This document shows positions 27,311-35,272 of a stretch of 64,000 bases of DNA, one piece after another. Made by a program: the position numbers and the translations under genes. Under the pieces are notes generated by a model, which saw nothing but the letters and a program-made list of their open reading frames with translations, had not been told where the DNA came from and made no database searches. Origin of the DNA: CAYPIE01 sp964410665 (GTDB lineage Bacteria; Planctomycetota; Planctomycetia; Gemmatales; Gemmataceae); assembly GCA_964410665.1 (NCBI GenBank), contig CAYPIE010000005.1, positions 97,212-161,211 on the forward strand, given 5' to 3'. Each line of letters opens with the position of its first letter. The stretch's first letter is position 1.

Positions 27311-28093
27311 TTAGTAGGGGCGATCCGCTCGTACCGGTGCCACATCACCAGGCTGGATATCCATACTGGCTGGCAATGAGGCATTCGTATTGGCCGATGA
27401 AGTGGCCAACGAACGTGGGGTCGTTTGTCCACCCTGGTATGAACAGGCATGCGAAGGAGACCATGCACTTACTCCAGCTGGCCAAAGAAGTTGGAGGGCT
27501 AGCTGGGTCCATTCCGGCAATGCGGTGTTCACGAGGATACTTCCAGACCGAGTTGCATCGGAATCGACTCCGGTGCCGATGCAAAGCGTGCCATCCTTGG
27601 AGGGGGCTCGCCCCATGGGCCCGTTCGGAGCCGGGCAGGGTTGAGGCATCGGTTCACTCAACGGCATGGTCGTCGGGAGTTCCAGATCCATGGCCGGTCG
27701 CGGCTTTCGGTTTGCCTCTTCCAGCACACCCTCGAGGGCACTTGGATGCTCAAACACGGAGGGGGTCGAAGGATCATGGACATCTCCGAGATATGGCATC
27801 ACCACCGGTGCAGGGGCATCGCCCATCAGTGGTGGTTCGATGGATCGGGGCGTATTCATCCAGATGACCGGAGTCCTCGTGACGGCAGGCTCAGCTTGCT
27901 CTTCGCCGGAAAACGCACTGGCATCCGGAAGCGTTAGCGAACATCCACCGGTCGTCGTACATTCCGAGTGTTCTGCTCCGCTGGTGGCGTTGGGCAGCAC
28001 TACTGCGCTCGACTCCTTACGGAGGGTCGAATGCACCGTGATGGCCATTCCGACCAAAGCGAGCCCGACGCCAACCCAGATCATCTTTCGCAT
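27311..28093 (-). CDS. Proline-rich membrane-anchored protein of unknown function
   Basis: I do not recognise a family. From the start at 28093 (MRKMIWVGVGLALVGMAITV), preceded by AGGAAGG, the 260-residue product has one N-terminal membrane anchor or uncleaved signal. A low-complexity extracytoplasmic region rich in Pro, Ser, Thr and Met follows, with a CTTTGGC segment near residue 45. No enzyme motif is visible. The frame extends upstream to 28258 into the pxpC end and is not used. Plus-strand frames across this region (26977-27867, 27666-28634) look like shadows. It is probably co-transcribed with the PH-domain gene 77 bases downstream. Confidence 0.5.
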   Translation of the reverse strand: MRKMIWVGVGLALVGMAITVHSTLRKESSAVVLPNATSGAEHSECTTTGGCSLTLPDASAFSGEEQAEPAVTRTPVIWMNTPRSIEPPLMGDAPAPVVMPYLGDVHDPSTPSVFEHPSALEGVLEEANRKPRPAMDLELPTTMPLSEPMPQPCPAPNGPMGRAPSKDGTLCIGTGVDSDATRSGSILVNTALPEWTQLALQLLWPAGVSAWSPSHACSYQGGQTTPRSLATSSANTNASLPASMDIQPGDVAPVRADRPY

Positions 28094-28232
28094 AGCACCT
28101 TCCTCGTCCATGAGCGGGTTTTCCCAAGGGCTACCCGGATCGACTCGATTCCACCTTGGCAGCGGAATGCGAAGCGCGTATGTTCCTATAGCCGCCCTGA
28201 AGCACCACGAACAGGCCAATTGCTCGAGGAGC

Positions 28233-29156
28233 TCAAGCGACACTTGCCCGTTCTGCATTCTGCAACCGCAGCAACCAAATGGCCTCGCGTCGGCGACGCT
28301 CTCGGGCTTGTTCCGCGGCGTGTTCTCGACTCACCGTCGAAAAGGTCAAACGATCCCCAGGAGAGCACTGGGCCAGGCGGTCTCGGTCGGCCTGAATCAC
28401 ATGCGCGATCTTTGGGTACCCTCCGATGGTCTGACCATCCACTCCCAAGATGATACATTGACCTTCGTTGGTGACCTGAATCGTTCCTGTCACAACCGGT
28501 TCGGAGATCATTTGGGAACCGGTCCTCGCGAGGGGAGTGCCATGGAGTCGAATCCCCATTCGATCACTGTCCGTGGTCACCCGGTAAATCTGGTTTATCC
28601 AATTAGCGGGAAACCAGTCGGCCTGTGGTCCTGAGATCACTCGAAAGAGCTTGGACGGAACCTCAGGTTGCAGCAAGTCGCTGGCGAGGATGCTCGGGAG
28701 TCGATGACTGGGAACGCTGTCGTTCCCGCAGTCAAGCACCACACCGCTGAGGAGTGGTTCAAGGCTCGACCGGCTGCCCAGTCGCCAGGGGGCTTTGAAG
28801 CCCCCCGTCACGCAGAGGTAGCCACGTGTCCCACGCTGGGTGCCGCCGATCTTGAGGGTATGACCCGCTCCTAAGCGGAAGGGTTGGCCCGCGAGAAAGA
28901 CCTGGCCGTCGACCTGGAGCGAGAACGCCGCTCCATAGACGACCAGACCCACGGGTTGTTCGGCCAACAGAGTCGGCCCTAATAACGTGATCTCCAAGGC
29001 CGGAACGTCGACCGGGTTGCCCAGAAGGGCATTGCCCAGTCGCCAGGCTGCCCGGTCCGCAGCTCCGCCGATAGGGACTCCAAGGCCACGGCTGTGCGGC
29101 CGACCGGCATCGACGATTCGACTATGCAGTCCTGGTTCAATGATCCGAAGACTCAT
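28233..29156 (-). CDS. pxpC: 5-oxoprolinase subunit C / biotin-dependent carboxyltransferase-like (PxpC, KipA family)
   Basis: A 307-residue protein of the KipA/urea amidolyase C-terminal family: LHSRIVDAGRPHSRGLGVPI, GGAADRAAWRLGNALLGNP, YLCVTGGFK and SDRMGIRLHGTPLAR are family motifs. PxpA, PxpB and PxpC together hydrolyse 5-oxoproline with ATP. The start overlaps the pxpA stop (ATGA). PxpB (KipI) is normally adjacent, but there is no such gene or fusion here, and 307 residues leaves no room for it. So the role as 5-oxoprolinase needs a PxpB encoded elsewhere. Confidence 0.87.
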   Translation of the reverse strand: MSLRIIEPGLHSRIVDAGRPHSRGLGVPIGGAADRAAWRLGNALLGNPVDVPALEITLLGPTLLAEQPVGLVVYGAAFSLQVDGQVFLAGQPFRLGAGHTLKIGGTQRGTRGYLCVTGGFKAPWRLGSRSSLEPLLSGVVLDCGNDSVPSHRLPSILASDLLQPEVPSKLFRVISGPQADWFPANWINQIYRVTTDSDRMGIRLHGTPLARTGSQMISEPVVTGTIQVTNEGQCIILGVDGQTIGGYPKIAHVIQADRDRLAQCSPGDRLTFSTVSREHAAEQARERRRREAIWLLRLQNAERASVA

Positions 29157-29860
29157 GAAAAGGCTTGCAACTGGTAGCCTGCGTTCCTCAAGGCGTCACG
29201 CAGCGACCCGAGAAAGCTCACGGCTTGAGGGTGGTCGCCATGCACACACAACGTGCGAATTCCCCGAGCGAGCAACCTCGGTAACGCGCTGAGCACCTCA
29301 TCCGGATCCTCAACCAGGGCATTGGGCTCCGAACGAGGCACGAGCATCCCATCGGGTTGATAGCGTCGATCGGCAAACCCCTCCGGGAAAAACGGGCAGC
29401 CTTGTATCTCCGATTGGGCTTGGAGTTGCGAACCCGGCAAACCGACCAACCCTAGGTTGAACAGCCTCGCCACCTCCACGACTGCCGTGGCATAGCCTAC
29501 TTCCTGGCAAGCCTGCCCATACAAAGCACCATGTGGTTTCAGATAACTCACCCGCGTGCGGGTGAGCTGGGCGAGCCCCATCAGCGCACCGATCTGATAG
29601 GACAGTTCTTCCTTCAACTCAAGCGGGGTACGTACGAGCGGGTGGCGACCGAAGTGTAGGCGATCGGGATATCCGGGATGCGCGCCGATACGTACGCCGT
29701 GTTGCGCCGCCATCTCCAACGTAGTCCGCATAATCCTCGGATCGCCGGCATGAAAACCACAGGCTAGATTGGCCGAGGTGATCAGGGGCATCAACGTGGA
29801 ATCGTTGGCGTAGCCCTCGCCAAGATCACAGTTCAAATCGATATCTGACGGGGACATCAT
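29153..29860 (-). CDS. pxpA: 5-oxoprolinase subunit A (PxpA, LamB/YcsF family)
   Basis: A 235-residue protein with the LamB/YcsF signatures DLNCDLGEGYAND, SANLACGFHAGDP, GAHPGYPD, VSYLKPHGALY, FADRRYQPDG and CVHGDHPQAV. In PxpABC this subunit carries the ring-opening step on 5-oxoproline. It begins 3 bases after the Ser/Thr kinase gene stop and overlaps pxpC by four bases, so kinase-pxpA-pxpC form one transcript. Two adjacent Met codons make the start ambiguous by one residue. Confidence 0.93.
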   Translation of the reverse strand: MMSPSDIDLNCDLGEGYANDSTLMPLITSANLACGFHAGDPRIMRTTLEMAAQHGVRIGAHPGYPDRLHFGRHPLVRTPLELKEELSYQIGALMGLAQLTRTRVSYLKPHGALYGQACQEVGYATAVVEVARLFNLGLVGLPGSQLQAQSEIQGCPFFPEGFADRRYQPDGMLVPRSEPNALVEDPDEVLSALPRLLARGIRTLCVHGDHPQAVSFLGSLRDALRNAGYQLQAFS

Positions 29861-29863
29861 CCC

Positions 29864-31297
29864 TTATCCGGAGGCAGCCGATAACAGCGGTTTCAGCGGC
29901 TCGAGAACGTGTTTGAGTGTCAATGGGCGGACCAGCACGCTGGTGTTGGGTCGTTGTTGGACCATCTGCGACCAGTGCCCTTGGTCTTCACCAAGGATCA
30001 AGATGCCGATCAAGTCAATCCCTTTCATTTCGGCCGAACGCATAATCTGTTCGAACAGACGCGGGCCCTCGATGCCGATCGGCTCGGCATCGAAGATCAA
30101 GGCATCAAAGGGATTGTGTTGCAGCCGTTCCAAAGCACGTTGGGGTTCGAGTGAGATGAAGGCTCGATAGCCGTGTTCTTTGAGTTTTTCGCGGAAGATG
30201 TTTTGGAGTTTGCTATGTTGCTCGATGACAAAGACACTCGGGGGGCCTTCCCCGCGCTGGTCCGCAGCTTTGTCGCCACGCATCTCCGCGCGAATGGAGC
30301 GGATAACCTCGAGCATTTCCTCTGGGGTCTGGAAACGCTCATTTGGATCAAAGGCGACCATCCGTTCGATAAGACTGATCATCTTCGGTGGTACGGTTTT
30401 TCCCAAGCGCGGCCGCACGGTTTGATCAATCTCAAAGTCCTGGCGAATCATCCGTTTACGGCGGTGTCTCTCTACCGTCATTAAGTGTTCGCCGGTCAGC
30501 ATCTCAAAGACGACGCAGCCCAAAAAGAAAAGATCACTGCGGATATCACCATGCTGTGTACGGGTGTTTCGCTCCAAACCAGCATATTCCACGGTACGAT
30601 CGAGCATTTCACCGTGGTCAAGGGCAGTACCCTCGGCGAACGTGGCTAAACCAAAATCCACCAATTTCGCCTGACCGGAAGTCGACAACAGGATATTACT
30701 CAGCTTGATATCGCGATGGGTGAGCCCACGGGAATAGGCATGGGACAGGGCCAGCGTGGTCTCCTCGAGTATGCGCATGACTTCGTCGGGTTCGAGTTTG
30801 CGGCGAATTGCAAGGATATCGCGGAGATTTCCTCCTTCGACAAACTCCATGACAATAAAATGCTGGCCCGTTTTTGGGTCCTTGTTGACCGCGAGGACCT
30901 GGACAATGTTGGGATGCTGAATGGATAGCCCAACTTTGCCTTCCCGTTCAAATAACTCAACCTTCTTAGGATCTTCTAGCCAGCGACGTCGCAACACTTT
31001 AATGGCGACTTGAGCCCCGGTCTGCGGATCATCGCCGCGATAAACGCGGCCGAAGGTGCCCGCAGAAATCTTGTACAACACCCGATATCCGCCGAGAAAC
31101 AATCCGTCCGGATCGTCTTTGAGGAGTTTACTGACCTGCCAGTCGGTCATGTACCCTTTACGCGTGAGCAAGCGGGCCACTGCCTGGGCAGACTCATCAT
31201 CGGTGAGTTCTTCGAGTACTTCGAGGCGTTGATCATCGGTGATAAGGTTCAAGCGAACGGCAAGCCGTGCAAATTCCGCGGCATCAAGCGTGGCCAT
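29864..31297 (-). CDS. Ser/Thr protein kinase with C-terminal receiver-like domain
   Basis: A 477-residue cytoplasmic kinase. A helical N-terminal extension (about 1-65: LITDDQRLEVLEELTDDESA) is common in planctomycete kinases. The kinase domain has ATP-site Lys100 (VAIKVLRR), catalytic HRD 194-196 with Asn201, and DFG 214-216, so it looks active. Residues about 355-475 resemble a receiver (SVFVIEQHSKLQNIFREKL ... ALIFDAEPIG ... VLVRPLTLKHVL). The Asp after strand 3 is kept, but the acidic pair after strand 1 is E-Q and the final Lys is Arg. Hence phosphorylation is doubtful. No membrane segment is visible. It leads the pxpA-pxpC transcript. Confidence 0.88.
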   Translation of the reverse strand: MATLDAAEFARLAVRLNLITDDQRLEVLEELTDDESAQAVARLLTRKGYMTDWQVSKLLKDDPDGLFLGGYRVLYKISAGTFGRVYRGDDPQTGAQVAIKVLRRRWLEDPKKVELFEREGKVGLSIQHPNIVQVLAVNKDPKTGQHFIVMEFVEGGNLRDILAIRRKLEPDEVMRILEETTLALSHAYSRGLTHRDIKLSNILLSTSGQAKLVDFGLATFAEGTALDHGEMLDRTVEYAGLERNTRTQHGDIRSDLFFLGCVVFEMLTGEHLMTVERHRRKRMIRQDFEIDQTVRPRLGKTVPPKMISLIERMVAFDPNERFQTPEEMLEVIRSIRAEMRGDKAADQRGEGPPSVFVIEQHSKLQNIFREKLKEHGYRAFISLEPQRALERLQHNPFDALIFDAEPIGIEGPRLFEQIMRSAEMKGIDLIGILILGEDQGHWSQMVQQRPNTSVLVRPLTLKHVLEPLKPLLSAASG

Positions 31298-31770
31298 GAG
31301 AACGATCCAGGTGCCCGACGACCATCCATTAGGGACATAATACCTACATTAGATTACGCTAGCAAAGCTAGGCAGGAGAAGCAACAATTCGACGCCAAGG
31401 CCCTTGGCACAACGGATCGGTGGGCGCGGGTTTGGCAGCCTGGTTGGGTTGCGAAGGGGCGGCATGGCGGTATGCTGCGAACTTCCCGGCAAGCTTGCCG
31501 CTTGGACGGGGGAACGGCTTGATCTCTTTCGATCCGGGCGAGGTGGGGACAAGAACCACAGGGGAGATATTTCAACAAATTATTTAATTGTGTTTGCTTA
31601 TCGCGGATGGCCCAGATCGTTCCGGGCAGAGTACAAGGTCTGGCGAGGCCGCCGTGATTCGCCATCCAGCGAGGGGCCTTAGCCCCGCGGAAGGTTTGCA
31701 ACCCGGCCAATCCATGTACCGGGGCTCTTTCTCATCCGCAGGGGCAGAACGGTTACCGGTCGAGCCATGC
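31298..31770. other. 473-base intergenic stretch, no gene recognised
   Basis: This lies between the cyclopropane synthase stop and the Ser/Thr kinase start, both on the minus strand, and should contain the kinase-pxpAC promoter. An AT-rich patch at about 31568-31595 (CAACAAATTATTTAATTGTG) is the only strong compositional feature. Short frames here have no recognisable products. GC-rich imperfect palindromes (for example around 31490-31500, CGGCAAGCTTGCCG) may form hairpins. Confidence 0.45.
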
Positions 31771-33087
31771 TCAGTGTGGCCACATGGTTCCTTGGTAGAG
31801 ATCCGCACGAGTCAATGGGAGCTCGGTTTTGCCCTGGTCAGGTTTACTAAACAGCGTTTGGTTCAGCTGATAGGTGCCGTTCCGGAACCCCTCAGTAGCC
31901 CCTGCCATGTAGATGCGGAAGACACGGTAGTTGACTTCATCGGTCAGGCGGACCGCCTCGGCGTAGTTGCTCTCAAGGTTGTGCACCCAATGTTCGAGGG
32001 TGCGGATGTAGTGTTCGCGCAGGTTCTCGACGTCGCGGATCTCGAAGCCCTGTTTCTCGGCCCAGTGAAGCGAACTGGCCAGGGGGCGGATCTCGCCGTC
32101 GGGGAATACATATTTCCGAGCAAACGCCGTCCAGCGGGGGTATGGGGTAAAGTTGCGAAGGGTAATGCAATGGTGCAGGTAGAGTCCCCCTGGGCGTAAC
32201 AGTTTCCACAACTTGTTGAAAAAGACCGGCATCATTTTCTCGCCGAGGTGCTCGATGAAGCCGACACTGACGGCCTTGTCGAACGAAACCGCTTCCGGCG
32301 TGTTCCGATAATCGCAGAGGTGGATCTGGCAGCGGTCCTCGAGGCCAGCCTCGGCGATTTCGCGGTGGGCCCAGTCGGCCTGTTCCTGGCTCAGTGTGAC
32401 ACCGGTGCTATGCACGCCGTAGTGCTTTGCGGCAAAGACCACCAGGTTTCCCCAGCCGCAACCGAAATCGATCAGCCGTTCGCCAGGCTTCAGACGCAGC
32501 TTGCGGCAAATATGATCCAGCTTCTGCTGCTGCATCGTCTCCAGTTCGTCCTCAGGCGTGTGCATGTAGCCACAGGTGTATTGCAGGTGCGAATCGAGAA
32601 ACAGTCGGAAGAAGCTGCCGGGGATGTCGTAGTGGTAGCTGATCGCTGCTTGGTCTCGTTCCAGGGAACGTTGTCGCCCTTGCAGGTCGGCTGCCTGGCG
32701 GCCGCTGCGTTCCGGAGCGTCCTTTTGGAGGCGTAACAGACGCATAAGCATCTGCCAACGTTCAGCCCGACGCATCGACTGCCGCCGGGCAATCAGGTAG
32801 CGAATCAGTTTGACGAAAGCAAGAATGTCGCCCTCGATATCGTAGTCATCGTAGATGTAGGCTTCGCCGAGGCCGATCTTGTTAAAGGGCGTGAACATGC
32901 GACGAACGGCCCCTGGGTGTTTCAGGGCCAGGGTGTAACGAGTTGTTTGCCCGGGGTCGGCATCCAAGCTGGAACCGTCCCAGAACCGCACCGCGAAATC
33001 GCGGGGGCCGTAAGCCTGGAACAGTTTTTCTAGGAAAGTACGGCTGGCGAGAATAGTCGGATCGGCGGAGACGGTTTGTGTGGCCAT
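31771..33087 (-). CDS. cfa: Cyclopropane-fatty-acyl-phospholipid synthase-family methyltransferase
   Basis: A 438-residue SAM-dependent enzyme that would add a methylene bridge to unsaturated acyl chains of membrane lipids. The SAM site is LIDFGCGWGNLVVFAAKHYG, followed by GVTLSQEQADWAHR, and VSVGFIEHLGEKMMPVFF contains the family's active-site Glu-His. The N-terminal lipid-binding region (RFWDGSSLDADPGQTTRYTL) and SYHYDIPGSFFRLFLD are typical. The start at 33087 (MATQTVSAD) has GGAG upstream; the Met at 33099 does not. The gene is divergent from the lpxK operon. Confidence 0.93.
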   Translation of the reverse strand: MATQTVSADPTILASRTFLEKLFQAYGPRDFAVRFWDGSSLDADPGQTTRYTLALKHPGAVRRMFTPFNKIGLGEAYIYDDYDIEGDILAFVKLIRYLIARRQSMRRAERWQMLMRLLRLQKDAPERSGRQAADLQGRQRSLERDQAAISYHYDIPGSFFRLFLDSHLQYTCGYMHTPEDELETMQQQKLDHICRKLRLKPGERLIDFGCGWGNLVVFAAKHYGVHSTGVTLSQEQADWAHREIAEAGLEDRCQIHLCDYRNTPEAVSFDKAVSVGFIEHLGEKMMPVFFNKLWKLLRPGGLYLHHCITLRNFTPYPRWTAFARKYVFPDGEIRPLASSLHWAEKQGFEIRDVENLREHYIRTLEHWVHNLESNYAEAVRLTDEVNYRVFRIYMAGATEGFRNGTYQLNQTLFSKPDQGKTELPLTRADLYQGTMWPH

Positions 33088-33227
33088 CGGGGTCTCCATG
33101 CAGGAGTTTCGGACTCATTCCACTCCGAAAGATCTAGCAAAAAAAGCCGCGATTGACACCCGCAAGCGTTCCGGGATACAACCTGAACGCACAATTTTCC
33201 GGTCCGGCTCGCGATGCGGAGACCACC

Positions 33228-34271
33228 GTGTTTGAGCGACTGATCGCCGGCCAGGCACGCGGGGTATATCCGTTCCTGGCCCGGCGCTTGCTCTGGATCT
33301 TGCAGTGGCCCTATGGCCTGGCGGTTTGGCTCCGCAACCGGACTTATGACGGGGGCTGGAAAACAGTACACCGGGTCGCGGCCCCAGTGATCAGCGTCGG
33401 CAACATGACCGTGGGCGGAACTGGCAAGACTCCTACGGTAGAGTGGTTGGCCCGACATTACCGCGAACAAGGTTGGGCGGTGACCATCCTCAGTCGTGGC
33501 TATGGCAGCCAGACCGGGGTCAATGACGAGGCCCTGGTGCTCGAGGACAACCTGCCGGATGTGCCCCACCTACTGGGAGCTGACCGTGTGGCCCTGGCCC
33601 AGATTGCTCTGGAAGAGCTGGAGAGTGAGATTCTGATCCTCGACGATGCCTTCCAACACCGCCGCATCCACCGCGATCTGGACATCGTACTGGTGGATGC
33701 TACGAACCCATGGGGATATAACGCCTTGTTGCCACGAGGCTTGCTCCGCGAGCCACTCGTTGGGCTACGCCGCGCCGATGTGGTGGTTTTGAGCCGTTGC
33801 GATCAGGTATCGGAGGAGCGTTTGTCGATGCTTGAGGGGCAAATCCAGCAACGGGCTCCACGTGCAACTCTGGTCCGGAGTGTTCATCAACCCGCGAGCT
33901 TGAAATCAGGTGCAGCGAACCTGCCAGTTGACCGGTTAAAGGACCAACCCGTTGCCGCGTTCGCTGGCATTGGCAACCCGGCTGCGTTTCGACACACCCT
34001 GGTGGGTTGTGGTGCCCAATTGGCCGCTTTTCGCACCTACCCCGACCATCATGCTTACTCGAAGCAAGACGTGGCCGAACTCGGTCGTTGGGCCGCCGAC
34101 CAACCCCCCAACACTTGGTTAGTGACCACCCAAAAGGACTGGGTCAAACTGCGTTTGGCCGAACTCGGCGAGCGTCCGTTATGGACACTCCACATCGACT
34201 TACAGATCACGACGAATGCGGACAGCTTGACCGCGCGTCTGAATTCACTCGTTGCAGGGGCACGGTCATAG
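33228..34271 (+). CDS. lpxK: Tetraacyldisaccharide 4'-kinase (LpxK)
   Basis: Lipid A 4'-kinase of 347 residues, membrane-associated on the cytoplasmic face. The P-loop is GNMTVGGTGKTPTVEWLA, followed by ILSRGYGS, and the LpxK motif LDDAFQHRRIHRDLDIVLVD carries the catalytic Asp/His. The frame opens at a TTG (33153), but the GTG at 33228 (VFERLIAGQARGVYP) has GGAG six bases upstream and fits the family N-terminus, so it is used. It opens an operon of lipid A/core genes, with the next gene starting 12 bases later. Confidence 0.93.
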   Translation: MFERLIAGQARGVYPFLARRLLWILQWPYGLAVWLRNRTYDGGWKTVHRVAAPVISVGNMTVGGTGKTPTVEWLARHYREQGWAVTILSRGYGSQTGVNDEALVLEDNLPDVPHLLGADRVALAQIALEELESEILILDDAFQHRRIHRDLDIVLVDATNPWGYNALLPRGLLREPLVGLRRADVVVLSRCDQVSEERLSMLEGQIQQRAPRATLVRSVHQPASLKSGAANLPVDRLKDQPVAAFAGIGNPAAFRHTLVGCGAQLAAFRTYPDHHAYSKQDVAELGRWAADQPPNTWLVTTQKDWVKLRLAELGERPLWTLHIDLQITTNADSLTARLNSLVAGARS

Positions 34272-34282
34272 GGGAGGCATGG

Positions 34283-35239
34283 ATGGAACCGCTCGATTTA
34301 GCCCGTCTGGAGACCTACCCTCTGGAGTCACGTCCGAGCAAGGTGTCCCTGGATCATCTCGGCCAACCGGTCTCACCGAACGCCAGTCTTGCCGACTGGC
34401 TGGAACACTTGCCACGGCAACTCGCAGCCAACGAGTTACGGCGACTACGCGACCTGTTGATTTCTGTGCACACCCGTGGAGGCAAGGTCGCCGCAGCGAT
34501 TGGCGGACACGTGATCAAGACTGGCTGCGCCCCATATCTGATCGACTGGCTAGAACGAGGGGTCCTAAGCGGCATCGCCATGAACGGCTCGGCAGCCATC
34601 CACGACCTGGAGCTGGCCTTAGCTGGGAAAACGAGTGAGGACGTCGCCAGTCAGCTCCATGCCGGTCGCTTTGGCATGGCCCGTGAGACTGCCGACCTGT
34701 TTGCCCAGGCGGCTCGGCTCGGACGCCAACAGAGCCTGGGTCTCGGTCAGGCCCTGGCTCAGGTGATCGAGCAGGCCGAACTTCCCTACCGAGACGCCAG
34801 CCTGGTGCTAGCTGCCCACCGCAGCGGGCGCCCATGCACGATCCATGTGGCTCTCGGCACGGACATCGTGCACATGCACCCCCAGGTCTCAGGGGCGGAT
34901 TTAGGCGAGACCTCCCTGCTTGACTTTCGCATTCTCTGTCGGTTGGTCAGTGAGCTCGTCGATGGAGTTTGGCTCAACATCGGTAGTGCGGTGGTCATGC
35001 CCGAGGTGTTTCTCAAAGTGGTGTCGGTGGTAAGGAACCTTGGCTATGAGCTCGGTCAGCTCACTTGTGTCAACCTCGACAAGGAAGCAAAGTATCGTAC
35101 TCGCATGAACGTTTTGTCCCGCCCAGGGGCGGCCGGGATTGAATTGATCGGCCACCATGAAATTCTCATTCCCTTACTGCACTTGGCGGTGGCCAGCGGA
35201 TTCGCAGCAACTAACTCCATCGCTACTCAGGCCGCCTGA
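34283..35239 (+). CDS. Deoxyhypusine-synthase-like NAD-binding protein
   Basis: A 318-residue protein resembling the deoxyhypusine synthase superfamily in its bacterial, non-eIF5A branch. Visible features are the Rossmann-like GGHVIKTGCAPYLIDWLERG, then IAMNGSAAIHDLELAL, CTIHVALGTDIVHMHPQV and the C-terminal DKEAKYRTRMNVLSRPGA. By rough alignment the region of the catalytic Lys of deoxyhypusine synthase reads YRTRM, so that Lys appears replaced. The start at 34283 follows GGAGG; the long upstream frame lies inside lpxK and is rejected. It sits between lpxK and hldE in the envelope operon, which hints at a role in LPS precursor metabolism. The substrate is unknown. Confidence 0.7.
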   Translation: MEPLDLARLETYPLESRPSKVSLDHLGQPVSPNASLADWLEHLPRQLAANELRRLRDLLISVHTRGGKVAAAIGGHVIKTGCAPYLIDWLERGVLSGIAMNGSAAIHDLELALAGKTSEDVASQLHAGRFGMARETADLFAQAARLGRQQSLGLGQALAQVIEQAELPYRDASLVLAAHRSGRPCTIHVALGTDIVHMHPQVSGADLGETSLLDFRILCRLVSELVDGVWLNIGSAVVMPEVFLKVVSVVRNLGYELGQLTCVNLDKEAKYRTRMNVLSRPGAAGIELIGHHEILIPLLHLAVASGFAATNSIATQAA

Positions 35240-35272
35240 GCTAGTTCCTACACGACGAGGAGATGGACAAGG

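Noticed and set aside
26977..27867. Plus-strand open frame of 296 codons
   Set aside because: It covers the antisense of two minus-strand genes, has no recognisable motif, and is rich in Trp/Arg/His in the manner of a shadow frame.
27666..28634. Plus-strand open frame of 322 codons opposite pxpC
   Set aside because: It is antisense to the conserved pxpC and to the proline-rich gene, with no ribosome-binding site or domain.
34007..34282. Upstream extension of the deoxyhypusine-synthase-like frame
   Set aside because: It lies inside lpxK in another frame; the ATG at 34283 with GGAGG is the natural start.
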